The translations under genes and the position numbers were made by a program. From Anaspis maculata (taxonomy: Eukaryota > Arthropoda > Insecta > Coleoptera > Scraptiidae): DNA of 64,000 nucleotides. Within the stretch, counting starts at the first letter, position 1; every line of letters starts with the position of its first letter. Under the pieces are notes generated by a model. The model was not told the DNA's origin. It did no database searches and worked only from the letters and a program-made list of their open reading frames with translations. The stretch spans positions 126,483,050 through 126,547,049 of the forward strand of contig OX421961.1 of the NCBI GenBank assembly GCA_949128115.1. The letters run 5' to 3'. Below are positions 1-10,614 of this stretch, piece after piece.

Positions 1-480
1 CAAGAAATTGTACAAGAAATTGTGTAGTGTAATATAACTATATATCGGAGGATAATTTCCAAATGTGTTGACTTTGACACGACAACGATACTGATCAACG
101 CAGAATGGCCGGTAAACATTAACAAGGTTGTAATTGAAGAAACAGGTGACGTGTTTGAAGCTTCTAAAGATCATGCTTCAGCCCATTGCGTGACACTGAC
201 TTTGGAATGTACCGAGGAATTGCTGTGAGATTCAAGGACCGCTTTCCATGAATCTCGAAGCGTAAGTGAGTTTCGAAACCAAAAGGCTCAAGTAGGCAGC
301 GTAGCCAGCATAGAAAAGGACACCGAGCTAGATGCGGAGACGAGAAAATTAACCGTCGGGTGTACTACCTCGTCACAAAAGCGATATCATCTGACAACCA
401 ACCCTAGAAATGCTATATGTATCTAAGAAGCCTATTAGGCCTATAGGGCAATAAGAACTTTAGGCCTTATTGACCTAAGG
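1..480. other. Left edge, no recognisable gene
   Basis: No open frame of interest, no recognised protein similarity and no clear terminal repeats. The stretch may include the decayed 5' part of the LINE relic that follows, but I cannot read any domain in it. Confidence 0.4.
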
Positions 481-639
481 AGATCAATGCGAAAGCAAGG
501 AGTGACAAGACTGACTGCTCCAAGAATAGACAGTGGCAGGGATAGGTTAAAATTGGGAGAAGTCAAGAAACTGATGGAAATCGTCTTCTGGGAAGAGGAG
601 GTGGAAATGGCAGCTTATCCTGAACGAGCTCACCAAGAG

Positions 640-1286
640 AAAGATTGACTTAACGCTTGCACGACTGATACGTAGCTGCCTCAAAACAAGGAAAATTCAA
701 TACAGAAAGAGCAGTGGGGAGTGAACAGCGGAGTTCCACAGGGCTCAGTGTTGGGACCAGAATTTTGAAAGATACTGTATGACGGAGTCCTGAGACGTCG
801 CATGACTGAGGGAGTCACGACAGTGGAATTCGCTAACGACCTGGTGGTCGTTGTTACCGGCAAAGAAGTGGATACCCTACAGAAGAAGGCTACGCTAGCT
901 GTTGAGAGGATTTCCGGCTGGCTCAAGAGCAAAGCATTGTCTCTGGCGCCAGAAACGACGGAAATGGTTCTGCGTGCGACCAGAAGAAAGGCACCCGACG
1001 CAACGTTGCGATTTTGGTGGAAGGCACTGAAATTAAAGCGAAGGAGGCAATAAAATACCTTGGAGTCTGGCTTGGACGTGACTTATCGTTCAAAACACAT
1101 TTGGAGAAAACCGAGGAGAAAGCCAGCGAAACGGGAATTGCACTTTGTCGGCTAATGCCAATTGCTAGAGATCCAAAGACAAGTGTCAGGAAAGCTTTGA
1201 GTGCGGTGGTTCACGCAACGATTCTGTATGCAAAGAGAGGTCTGGGAAAGAGGCCTGAGTGTGAAGTCCTGGAGAGAAAAAATTGA
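640..1286 (+). pseudogene. Decayed non-LTR retrotransposon (LINE) reverse transcriptase, I/R1-like
   Basis: Seen: from 718 the frame reads GVNSGVPQGSVLGP, the conserved LINE reverse-transcriptase block. A stop follows at 766-768. The frame then continues through VEFANDLVVVVTG, where the catalytic FADD box has become FAND. After a frame change near 1010 it goes on as KYLGVWLGRDLSFKTHLEK and ALCRLMPIARDPKTSVRKA, the usual segment downstream of the palm in I/R1-type elements. Upstream, LIRSCLKTRKIQYRK (about 665-710) sits in yet another frame. Two frameshifts, a stop and the lost catalytic Asp make it a dead, truncated copy. Assignment to the I/R1 group rests on remembered family patterns, not on a tree. 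Confidence 0.85.
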
Positions 1287-1560
1287 GCGGGTTCAAAGGC
1301 ATGATATAAGACCAGCTGCTTTTCTTAAGCAGCGGAGGTGCGAAGCACCGAGGTTCGTAACACGATACGAACTATGAAGTACAAGATGCAAAGTACCGAG
1401 GAATACAAAGTAGTGAGTATCAACAGCTGACGTGTTCAAGTTGGTTCTCACTCAGGGTTTTTGACATGATTATGTTTTTGCCCTACGATTACTGTGACGT
1501 TCATGTCTGCGTGACGTTGGAGTTGAAGCTTCGCTGAAGTTGAACTGTCACACTCTTGTC

Positions 1561-1585
1561 ATGCAAGATACTGCCACGGCACTGG
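1561..1585 (+). CDS. Nrdc: Proposed first coding exon of the nardilysin-like gene
   Basis: Inferred. The frame of exon 2 is closed upstream by a TGA at 1619-1621, so translation must enter by splicing. A GTAAGT donor follows 1585 and a CTTCCAG acceptor ends at 1637, giving a 52-nt intron (1586-1637) that removes the stop. The ATG at 1561 is the first Met in the joined frame, giving MQDTATAL then a split Asp codon. If another acceptor upstream is used, the true start lies further 5'. Known nardilysins carry a longer N-terminus. Confidence 0.5.
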
Positions 1586-1637
1586 GTAAGTCCACCGACC
1601 ATCACGAACCGCTTCCTTTGAGCAAATCATCTTCCAG

Positions 1638-3994
1638 ACACGACACTCGATTTCGGAATCCAAATCCTCCCCGAGCCAATCACCAGCGCCAACGACAAAC
1701 GCCAGTTCAAAGTCCTGCGCCTGGTCAACGGCCTGACCGTTTGCCTGGTCTCGACCGGTCACTCTTCCGACCGCAGCCCCGAAGCGCTGCAGAAATCCCT
1801 AGACCAGGCGCAGAATGTGTCGGCGGCCGCCTTGTGCATCGGCGTCGGCAGCTTCAGCGATCCCGAACACATACCAGGCATGGCCCATTTCGTCGAGCAC
1901 ATGCTCTTCATGGGCACCGAGCAGTTCCCCGAAGAGAACGACTTTGACTCCTTCCTCGCCAACTGCGGTGGCTACTCCAACGCCTCGACGAGCTGCGAAC
2001 GCACCATCTACTACTTCAAATGTTTCGGCGTGTTCTTCCACGAGGCGCTGAGCAGATTCGTCACGATGTTCGTCGCGCCGCTGATGCGGAAAGATTCGAT
2101 GAAGCGCGAACGGGAGTCGATGGAATCGGAGTTTCAGCTGATGCTCCCCATGGATTTTCACCGCAAACGGCAGCTGATCGCTTCGACATTGAAGAGTGAC
2201 AGTTTTCGCAACGGTTTTCCTTGGGGCAACAAGAGCACGCTCAACGATAACGTGACTGAAGACGAACTGCACAAATGGTTGCACGAATTCAGGCTGCGGC
2301 ATTATTCAGCGCATCGCATGACTCTGGCGGTTCAATCAACGTTGCCTCTCGAAATTTTGGAAGGTTACACTTTGGAACTGTTCACTGGCATCCCCAGTAA
2401 TGATTTGCCGCCTCTGGAATTCGGAACGCTTCCAGTGCATTTGGAGGAGTTCGCACAGGTTTACTATGCGCAACCCATAAACAACACCGGTGAAATTCAA
2501 CTTAGCTGGTTGATGCCACCGTCGCTAGCCAAATACAAGACCAAGCCGCATGAATACTTAGCCTGGTTGATCGGCCACGAAGGACACGGCAGTCTACTGA
2601 GCTACTTGCGCGACAAAACCTGGGTGCTGAACCTGAAAGCTGCAAGCAACGAGCACAGTTTCGAAAACAATTCCATATACAAACTGTTCACCGTCATCAT
2701 ATCTCTAACATCTGAAGGTCTAATGCACCTGTTCGAAATTGTAGAAGACGTCTACTCGTATATCAACATGCTTAAAATCCAAGGACCTTCTGAGGCGCTA
2801 TTTGATGAAATCAAACAAATCCGTGAAAGTTCCTTCACGTTCTTCAGTCCAGAACCCGTAATCAAAACCGTGAAACACCTAGCCAAAACCATGCAACTGT
2901 ACCCATCTGAAGATTACCTCCGGGGTCCAGCGTTATTTTTCGAATACAACGCCCATGATATCAAAGAAACGCTGGAGAACTTCACAGTAACACAAATGAA
3001 CCTGACGGTTTTAACTGAAGCCCTCCCGAAAAATTGTTGCTTTGACAAAATTGAAAAGTGGTTCCTCACGAGATACACCCACAAGCATTACGGCAAAGAC
3101 TGGGCTAAAAAGTGGGAACACGCCAAGCCGTTGCAACATTTCCACTTGCCTCCTCCCAATAAATTTTTGACCAGAGATTTTACGATCCTACCCTCGGACA
3201 GTTACACGCAGTTCCAGTACCCGGTGCGCGTTATGACTAACCGCAAGCTGGAGCTTTGGTACAAGCGCGACAGGAAGTTTCGGATCCCCAAAACCTTTTA
3301 CCACTTCTGCTTGATCAATCCGCACGTCGAGAGCGTCAAGAGCGCGGTCATGTTGGACCTGTTCATGGTGGTCTTAGACTTGGACTTGGCCAAAGAATGT
3401 TACCCCGCGCGCCTGGCCAATCTCGCTTACTCCATCAAGAGCTTCCGCCAAGGCTTGATCGTCAAAGTCTGGGGTTACAACGAAAAACTTCACGTGCTCG
3501 TCGAGCTGATCACGAAGCACCTGCTGACCGTCCAGGCGACGCAGGACTGTTTCAAGGCCGTCAAAGAGTCGGTGTGCAAGAGCTACCACAACGTGCTGCT
3601 CGAACCGCTGGTGCTGGCCAAAGATATGACCATGAAGATGCTCGTGAACAAATACAACAGTTTCATCGATAAGCACGGCTTCATCGAGAGCGTCACGCTG
3701 CGGGATCTCCAGGAGTACTCGGAGAAGTTTTTGGGCAAGTTGTACGTCAAAGCGCTGGTGCAAGGCAATGTTACCGTGGAGTTGGCCGTCGAAGTCGTGT
3801 CGAGTTTGACGGCGCGACTGCAAGGCAACAAAATCACGACGATACCGAAGACGCGCATGATCGAGCTGCCCGAAGGCGAAAGCATCTGCACCATGCGCAG
3901 TCTGAACTCCGGAAGCGCCAACTCTGTCATCATCAACTACTACCAGTGCAGCAGGTATTCGATCTTCGGGGCAGTGCTGATCAAAATCATTGAG
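1638..3994 (+). CDS. Nrdc: Nardilysin-like M16 zinc metalloprotease, exon 2 (catalytic half and most of the chamber)
   Basis: Role (family knowledge): nardilysin is an insulinase-family (M16A) peptidase that cleaves peptides before Arg in dibasic sites and also aids shedding of membrane proteins. Seen: about 786 codons without a stop. The inverted zinc motif HFVEH lies at residues 92-96 (H92 and H96 ligands, E95 base). The third ligand Glu173 is in MESE, 77 residues after H96, the same spacing as in insulin-degrading enzyme. The block GGYSNASTSCERT and the block WLIGHEGHGSLLSYLR point to nardilysin rather than insulin-degrading enzyme. No acidic insert is visible. The exon ends in phase 0 at KIIE, before GTTTGG. 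The first ATG inside the exon is not the start, because homologous sequence (NDKRQFKVLRLVNGLTVCLV) lies upstream of it. The exon is much richer in GC than its surroundings. With exons 1 and 3 the protein is about 1012 aa. Confidence 0.9.
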
Positions 3995-4669
3995 GTTTGG
4001 CTTTTGTTTCTCTTAACCTGGTGCAGGAAAGAGCCACCTGACAGAATGGTTCCTCGGACAATTGATAACTGTTTTGAGTTTTCGTTCCCAAAAGAAGTAA
4101 CGGATTGCCCAGAAGCTTGACCATGTTGTTCTTAGGATTTTTCGTTTGTCTGGTTTTGTCCCCAGCAACGTTTCCAACAGAGAATTTCCGAAACAAATGT
4201 ATGTATGTATGTATGTATATTTATTCATTCCTCATTTACAATGTAAATATTATATTGCACTATAATAATGAATTCAGCTTATTGAGCAACAGCTTTAAGC
4301 CTTGGGCCTTCATTGTGGCACATCCTATACATCAACGAAAGATTCCCCGATGACACTTGGCTATCACGTTTCCAATAACAAATAACACAATTCAAAATGG
4401 AGCTGACAGAAAACGACTTGGGTGGCCTAACTGATAAGGCAGCGACTTCTCGAGGGAAACAAAAGAAACTCCCAAACAACACGACACTATTATTGATATC
4501 TTCAATGAACAGAAACACTAGTTAAGGGTCCAGATAACCAAGTAGGGCTGCAGATGAGAAAGCATGACCTTCATCAAAATTCAAATACTTTGGATGGTCA
4601 AATTAGGCTCTCTGTGGCTCAAAATGGATCTGGTGCCTCTACTAGAGATAGTACTTTGTAACGCTCGGA

Positions 4670-5360
4670 ATCTTCAGCCGCGGCCCTCATGTCAAGGCGG
4701 TTTATCTCATCAGACAACCTCCATACTGAGGACTAAGAGCCCTTTGTTCTTCAACAACCTCCATATTTTCTGCATTTGTATACCTACAATCCTGATAAAT
4801 GAAGATTCTACTTATTACATTTTGGCAGCCCCCTTCTGATGAACCTATGCCTTAACATCCGCCTTATAGTGTCATCATACCCTTTGCATCTTTATACCGA
4901 GGCCTTGCCACCCGTCTTCAGCGTTTCTACGTCAGTCTTTGCCCCTAGAGGGTCTGCATACTTCTGGCATCAAGCCTTGCCGTCTGAGAGCCTACATCTT
5001 CACGCCTCTGATCTAGGCGATCTTCATACAGAAGGCTTCGCCCCCTCTTCTGCTAGCTGCCATGCTTGAGCTTTCACCTGCAGGTAGCCCCCATGTATAA
5101 TCTTCTCCAAACTGTCGTCTGTCAAGTCTTATGTCTACTGTTGACATCAACTTGTCAACCTCCGCCCTGACAGCCTCTATGTCGGGATCAGTCGGGATAG
5201 GTGCCCCCCATACTGAGAAGTTCTTCTTGGACTTCTGATAGCTTCCATGCTCAGGTCGTCGCTTGCACCCGGCCCTCTCACTGAGGACTTCTGAATCCTG
5301 AAAGCCCCTTTTCCGGATGGTCACCACAGTTGGATCAGACAGCCTCTATACTGAGCAAGT
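4670..5360. repeat. Degenerate CCTCCATACTGAGG-type repeats in the nardilysin intron
   Basis: Variants of a short word, such as ACCTCCATACTGAGGAC (4717), CAGCCTCTATGTCGGG (5170), CCCCCATACTGAGAAG (5204), CTTCCATGCTCAGG (5238) and AGCCTCTATACTGAGC (5341), recur at irregular spacing. Similar words return near 8200-8290 and 9570-9720, on either side of the larger array. Unit length is not constant, so this is a heavily decayed repeat. Confidence 0.5.
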
Positions 5361-5461
5361 TTTTTTTTCTTATAGGTGGGCCCTTACTTACGACCTCTGT
5401 CGGACTCCTGAGCTCCAGCTTGGGGCTTCCGTTCCGACCGCCCTCTTGATAGAATGTTCGC

Positions 5462-5590
5462 GTACATGACAACTTGACGCCAGGATAACTGGACGCGGGA
5501 CAAGTTGACGCCGGACAACTTGACGCCAGAAATTTTAAAGTAGCCGATAGCCGACTTAGCGTCGTGACAACTTAACACCAGTTGGAGCCA
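5462..5590. repeat. 15-bp minisatellite block 1 (GACAACTTGACGCC type)
   Basis: Successive copies of a 15-bp unit close to GGACAACTTGACGCC, with substitutions, are seen between 5462 and 5530, followed by a more decayed run to about 5590. The same unit recurs at 6740-6870 in both orientations and at 8085-8190 in reverse orientation, so the three blocks belong to one family scattered through the intron. Confidence 0.7.
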
Positions 5591-6739
5591 TAGGACCCCG
5601 AACATTACATGAAAACTCAAAGGTGCTTTATCACTTAAGTTACGAAAGCAAGGGGGAAACACAAGGGGGCCAAATGGACCTTGGAATACCAAACAAAGGC
5701 ACAAGTGTGCTTACTTAATGTAAATAGAAAAAATGCAAAGGAGCTCAGCAGGGATTGAAACACTATTTATCAATGGAAAAAATGCAAAGGAGCTCAGCAG
5801 GGATTTAAACACTATTTATTATTGGAGACACAGTGGGGTTCAGTGGGGCTATGAAAAACACATGAAAGCAAAAGGGAGCTTTTTCGGCATATGAGGACAC
5901 AAGCGACCAAGAAGGGCTTTGAATACCAGACGAAAACACAAGTGTGCTTTCGATTGCTTGAAAGCTCCCTAAGACACGGAAAATTGCAAGGGGCTCATCG
6001 GGACTTCAAAAGACATTGAAGGCACAAGGGGGCTCAATAGTGCTTTGGATTGCACAAGAAGGCAAAAGGGGCTCACGGGAATTCTAAGCACGTAAGAAAA
6101 ACATTGGGAGACTTACCAGGGCTCCAAACGGTACTTGAGGTTGAGGACACACGGGGGCGCCAAATGTTACATCAAGTCACAAAGGTGTTTACTGAAACTT
6201 CGAGAGCGACGGAAAAATGTAAGAGGACTCAGCAGGGCTTCAATCGACATTGAAGAAACAAGGTGGCCAGTAGGGCTTTGAGAATCAAAGAAGGCACAAG
6301 GAGGCTTACTGAAATTCTGGAGGGCCGAAAAATCATGAGGGACTTAAAACAAGAGTGTCCAATTGGGCTCTGAATAACGGTGCTTACAACGCCATATGAA
6401 GACATAAAGGGTAGGTACTACGATTCCGAAAGCAACATGAACACTCAAGGGGGCTCATCAGGGCTCAAAACGACATATAAATACACAAAAGGATCCACTG
6501 AAAGTTCGAGTTAACACAGCAAAACAAAATGGGAGCTGCTTGAGCTCCAAAACATAGTAAGACATAAGGGGGCTCCTCAGAACTCCGAACACCTCAAGTA
6601 AACACAAGAGGGTTCATCGGGGCTCCGATTGACAAAGAAGAACTCAAGAACTACAAAATCTGAGAAGATAGATTGTAGCTCGATAGAGTTCCAAAAGCAA
6701 CATGAAGACACAATGAGGGAGCTAGTCAAGGCTTGAACC

Positions 6740-6870
6740 GACACAACAAATTGTCCACGCGTCAGGTTCTCCTGGCGTCAAGTTGTCCCGCGTCAGGATG
6801 GCCGGCGTCAAGCTGTCTTGCTTCGACCAACTTGACGCCGGGACAACTTGACGCCGGACGATTTCCACTA
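6740..6870. repeat. 15-bp minisatellite block 2, with an orientation switch
   Basis: The block starts with copies reading GCGTCAAGTTGTCCC and its variants and ends with the reverse complement, AACTTGACGCCGGGAC. The orientation therefore changes inside the block near 6830, which could fold back on itself. Confidence 0.65.
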
Positions 6871-8084
6871 AGAATTTTGTGGAAACAGAGTAAAGAAACA
6901 TTCGAAGAAAATGACAAAATGGGACTCATAGCTAGTCAAAACGACACATTTGAACACAAGGGGGCTCACTGGGGCTCGTAATTACTCGGCAGAACACAAA
7001 TGAGGGCCTCTAGATCCCCAAAACACAAGAAGACATGAGCGGGCTCGCTTAGACTTCCGGAAACCTCAAGAAAACATCAAAGGGTTCATTGGGGGCTCGG
7101 AACGACACAAAAAGACACAATGGGGGCCAGTAAGGCTCCAAAGTAAAAAATATACAAAAGGGCTCGATAGTGTTCCGAAATTTCCAAGAAAATACAAAGA
7201 GGTCATCGGGGCACAATACGGTACCTAAAGACAGAAAGGGGGCTCCGATTGACATAGCAAGACATAATGGGTCGCTAGAACTCCAAAACATAAGAAAAAT
7301 GAGCATGAGGGGGCTCGCGTTTTTCGAAAACCACAGAAAACATGAGGGGGCTCATCGTCAAAATGACACATAAAGACACAAAAAGGCCTATTGAAGCTCC
7401 GATTGACAAAGCAAGGCATAATGGGGGCGCCCGGGAGGGCGCCATATAGGACTAGAAACACAACAAGATACAAGGGGGTTCATCAGGGCCTTACACAACA
7501 CCACATAAAGGCACGAGGGGGACTATCAGGTTTCAAAACGACAAATACAGACAAAGGGGGCCCGTGGCGATTCTGACAAACGTATCAAGACACAACTAGG
7601 GCCGCTAGGATTCCACGACATGATAAGACAAAATGGAGCTTATTGCGGGGCTGGAAGCGTCACCATAGACACATGATCCAGATTGACCCAGCAAGAAAGA
7701 ATGGGGGCCGGCAGGGTTCCAAAGCACAAGAAAATACAAGGGGGCTCGATAGAATTCAGAGCTTCACATGGAAACACAAGAAGGCCATCGAGGGGGTTAT
7801 CAGGGTTCTTAAAAACACCATGGAAAAACAAAGTGGCTTCAGTAAAGTTCCGCAAACAACACGAAGACACAAGTATGGGGCTCATCATGGCTTGAAATGA
7901 CACATAAAGTTGCATGGGGGCTGTGATTTTGAGTTATACAAACTGAGGTCATTGGGATTCAAAAACATAAGACACAACTTGGCATAAGAGACTTGCTAGA
8001 ACCGGAAAACCACAGGAAAACACAAGGAGGCCAGTTGAAGGACAAAAAGACACAAACTGGCCAACGAGAGTTCCAAAATTATTA

Positions 8085-8195
8085 TAACTCCTAGCGTCAA
8101 GTTGTTCTGGCGTCAAGTTGTCCCGCGTCAAGTTGTCCCGCAGCAAGTTGGCCTGCGTCAAGTTGACCGGCGTCAAGTTGTCCTGCTTCGGAATG
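8085..8195. repeat. 15-bp minisatellite block 3
   Basis: About six consecutive 15-bp units of GGCGTCAAGTTGTCC type run from about 8093 to 8190. Because 15 is a multiple of three, the - strand translates as a run of five-residue units (DNLTP, VNLTQ, ANLLR, DNLTR and so on). I read this as a consequence of the DNA period rather than as a gene. Confidence 0.75.
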
Positions 8196-8339
8196 TTCGC
8201 CTCAGACAACCTTCGTACTATCTTCCGATACCTCTTCCCCATTGTTGAATTTCCACTTCCATTCAGTCTGCATAGTGAAGACTCAATTTTCAGGTAGCCC
8301 CCTTTCTGAAAGTCTTCACGACTTCACGGTTGAACCAGA

Positions 8340-8520
8340 CAATTCTTTTTGTCCGGACAATTTGTCTCAGGACAATTTGTCTCCAAGCAATTCTGCTTCA
8401 AGCTACACTAAACATGGTTGATATTTTGCCCTGGACAATGCGTTCCTGGAAAATTTGTCTTCGGGTGATTTGTCGGATTTGTCCTCAGAGAATTTGCCCC
8501 TAGACAATTATTTGCTTCCA
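8340..8520. repeat. Second 15-bp repeat family (GGACAATTTGTCTC type)
   Basis: Copies such as GGACAATTTGTCTCA (8353) and GGACAATTTGTCTCC (8368) are followed by weaker variants (AAAATTTGTCTTCGG, AGAATTTGCCCCTAG). Period and composition resemble the GACAACTTGACGCC family, of which it may be a diverged relative. Confidence 0.55.
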
Positions 8521-9489
8521 ATTTTCATTTCCTTTGTCGCTCGAAACCACACTAGAGGTCTTTAGGGCTACTAGAGGCTCACTCAAGTTTCGAAAAACAC
8601 AAGGGAGATCAGTACAGTTTCAAAAGACACAACAATACACAGGGGCGTGGGCAGTTAGGCCATCAACACCATCAGAAAGCACAAAGAGGTTCACTAGACA
8701 TTTGCAAGACACAAGAAGGTACAACGGAGATCATCACGGCTCAAAACGATACATAGACACAAAAGAGCTTATCTAAATAGTTGGGCCCAACCATTACCTA
8801 CTACAGTGTAGAAGTGGAGGTTAGTCAAATCTCGGAAAATATACCACAAGACATTTCGCTCAGTAGTGGTTCAAATGACAAAATGAAGACACGAGGGGGA
8901 CACTACTTGGAGTCTCCTCAATACATGAAGACACAGGGGGTCATTGTTTTACTCACTGGATGAAACTATGTTTCATGACTTCCCTATTCGGCACAAGAAA
9001 GGAGAAGATGGCTCAGTAGGTCTCCAAAGTTATACTATGATACGAGGGTCCCCGCTTGGGCCTAGAACAATACAAAAAGACAAGAGTGTTCAGTATATTC
9101 CAGATAAGGGCTCCAAACGACACATAAAGACACGTCCAAGTTCACTTGGGCTCCAAACAATACAAAAAAGCCCCAAGGGGCTCACTAGATCTTAGAACGG
9201 CACAAAGAGAAGCGAGAAAGCCTAGAAGGGATTCAATGAACACATGAATACACGAGAAGGCCCACTTAAGCTCTTTTGGAGTATAGCAAAAAGAGAGACG
9301 AGGCTAACTAAAATTGCGTATGACACAAAAAGACACAAGGAGGGTCATCAGAGTTTTGAACGATACAAAGAGAAACAAAGGGGCTCTTCAGGGTTCCAAA
9401 CGGCACACATGAATTCAGATAGGGGTCTAGTAGGACTACGGACAACATAACTAGACACATGGGGCTCACTAGCTTTTTCAGCGGCAAAG

Positions 9490-9953
9490 CATAAATAGAG
9501 AAAGAAATATGGATATGAATGATTGTTCGGGGGCGAACAACTGTTCTAGCATCCAGCCTTATTCGGGCCATGTCTTCTAATAGTACCCACTCCAGCTAAG
9601 GCCTTTACCCTCCCAAGCAGCCCATGCCGTCCATTAGCCCGTACAGAAACTGATAGCCTCCATTCTCAGAGTCTATCCTTGACAACCCTCATTCCGGGAC
9701 AAACAGGACTCCAGGCTATTACGCATGTTCACTGATGGGGTTGGGAATTGTAGTATAGCGATCGGACTGGGGAAGTCTGCATGTTCAGAAGGTCAACATC
9801 GGTCAAAATAAAAGCTTCAAATTGGTTAGAACGGGTCCAAGGAACCAATCGTGCCGAGTGGCATTTTCTTCCATTCTGCCTTCTTGTATCACCACTAGGG
9901 ACTTGCCTGTAGCTGCTCTTTAAATTCCTGAATTCCTGATTTCTAAATTCCAG
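9490..9953. other. 3' end of nardilysin intron 2
   Basis: This stretch holds a second patch of the CCTCCAT-type words (9570-9720), then plain sequence. The intron closes with the acceptor TTTCTAAATTCCAG ending at 9953. Confidence 0.6.
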
Positions 9954-10610
9954 TCGATAATCCAAGAGCCCCTCTTCAACACGCTACGAACCAAAGAACA
10001 GCTGGGCTACGACGTCTACTACGAAACAAGCAACATGCACGGCGTGCTCGGCTTCACCATCACGGTCAACTCGCAAGCGAACAAGACCCCACCCGAGCAA
10101 GCCAACGACCGCATAGACAGCTTCATAGCTGACATGTCGACCCTCTTGCGCAACTTGCCGCCGCAAACGTTCGAAACGATCCGGAGCAACCTCATCAAGA
10201 TCAAATCTTCGACCGACGTCAACCTGAAGGAAGAAGTGAACCGAAACTGGAGCGAAATCCTCGACGACACGTACATGTTCGACAAAGCCAAACAAGAGAT
10301 CAGAGTGCTCGAAACGCTGAAGAGCGCCGACGTGCTGACGTGGTGGGAACAGCACTGCCTGAAACCGGGCAAGAAATGCCGAAAACTGAGCGTGCAAGTC
10401 TTGGGTTTCGAAGAAAACACCGGCATACTCGACAAGTCGAGCGAACTGAGCCAAGACGACAACTTGAATCTGCGGCTGGACATCGAGTACGACAGTTTCA
10501 GGGGAACCGACGGGCAAACGATGCGGGTCTTTACCAGGCACATTGACGAGTTCAAAGAAAGTCAGTATCTGTACCCGGTTATATTTAAGCCAAAGTTTTT
10601 TAATAAATAG
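9954..10610 (+). CDS. Nrdc: Nardilysin-like M16 metalloprotease, terminal exon (C-terminal domain)
   Basis: Seen: 218 codons from the acceptor after 9953 to TAG at 10608-10610. The exon opens with SIIQEPLFNTLRTKEQLGYDV, the conserved LRTKEQLGY stretch of the M16A C-terminal domain, and continues through LKEEVNRNWSEILDDTYMFDKAKQEI and LTWWEQHCL to FKPKFFNK. In the family this half closes the crypt-shaped chamber and helps bind substrate but carries no zinc ligand. An AATAAA overlaps the last codons (10602-10607). The stop of the convergent serine protease lies only 4 nt downstream, so the two 3' UTRs must overlap. The three exons sum to 3039 nt, a multiple of three. Confidence 0.9.
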   Translation, partial: SIIQEPLFNTLRTKEQLGYDVYYETSNMHGVLGFTITVNSQANKTPPEQANDRIDSFIADMSTLLRNLPPQTFETIRSNLIKIKSSTDVNLKEEVNRNWSEILDDTYMFDKAKQEIRVLETLKSADVLTWWEQHCLKPGKKCRKLSVQVLGFEENTGILDKSSELSQDDNLNLRLDIEYDSFRGTDGQTMRVFTRHIDEFKESQYLYPVIFKPKFFNK

Positions 10611-10614
10611 TCTA

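Larger units (their letters stand above)
5590..9490 (+). repeat. Degenerate ~40-bp tandem array filling the nardilysin intron
   Basis: For about 3.9 kb the sequence repeats a loose unit of roughly 40 bp with the pattern GGCTCATCGGGGCTCCAAA, then GACACATAAAGACACAAGGG. Copies differ by many substitutions and small indels, but the cores ACACAAGGGGGCTC and GGGCTCC keep returning (for example near 5980-6060, 6430-6480, 7090-7480, 9320-9380). At a 40-bp period this is of the order of 90 copies. Blocks of a 15-bp repeat interrupt it at 6740-6870 and 8085-8190. Open frames across it are by-products of the repeat and I do not treat them as genes. Confidence 0.75.
3995..9953 (+). other. Nrdc: Long intron 2 of the nardilysin-like gene (5.96 kb)
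   Basis: Inferred from homology on both sides. Exon 2 ends ...VLIKIIE before GTTTGG, and exon 3 begins SIIQEPLFNTLRTKEQLGYDV after AAATTCCAG, matching the continuous family pattern (IISEPCFNTLRTKEQLGY in insulin-degrading enzyme). Both ends are in phase 0. The intron holds no credible gene. After an ATGT microsatellite (about 4196-4220) and a plain stretch to about 4670, nearly everything is degenerate tandem repeat, listed separately. Confidence 0.85.

Noticed and set aside
1817..1819. GTG at 1817 (or ATG at 1815 in another frame) as the start of the nardilysin-like protein
   Set aside because: The frame encodes clearly homologous sequence upstream (NDKRQFKVLRLVNGLTVCLV), back to a splice acceptor at 1637. 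The ATG at 1815 is out of frame.
3995..4120. Frame read-through after exon 2 to a stop at 4118-4120
   Set aside because: Homology ends at KIIE and resumes at 9954. The read-through is intron sequence.
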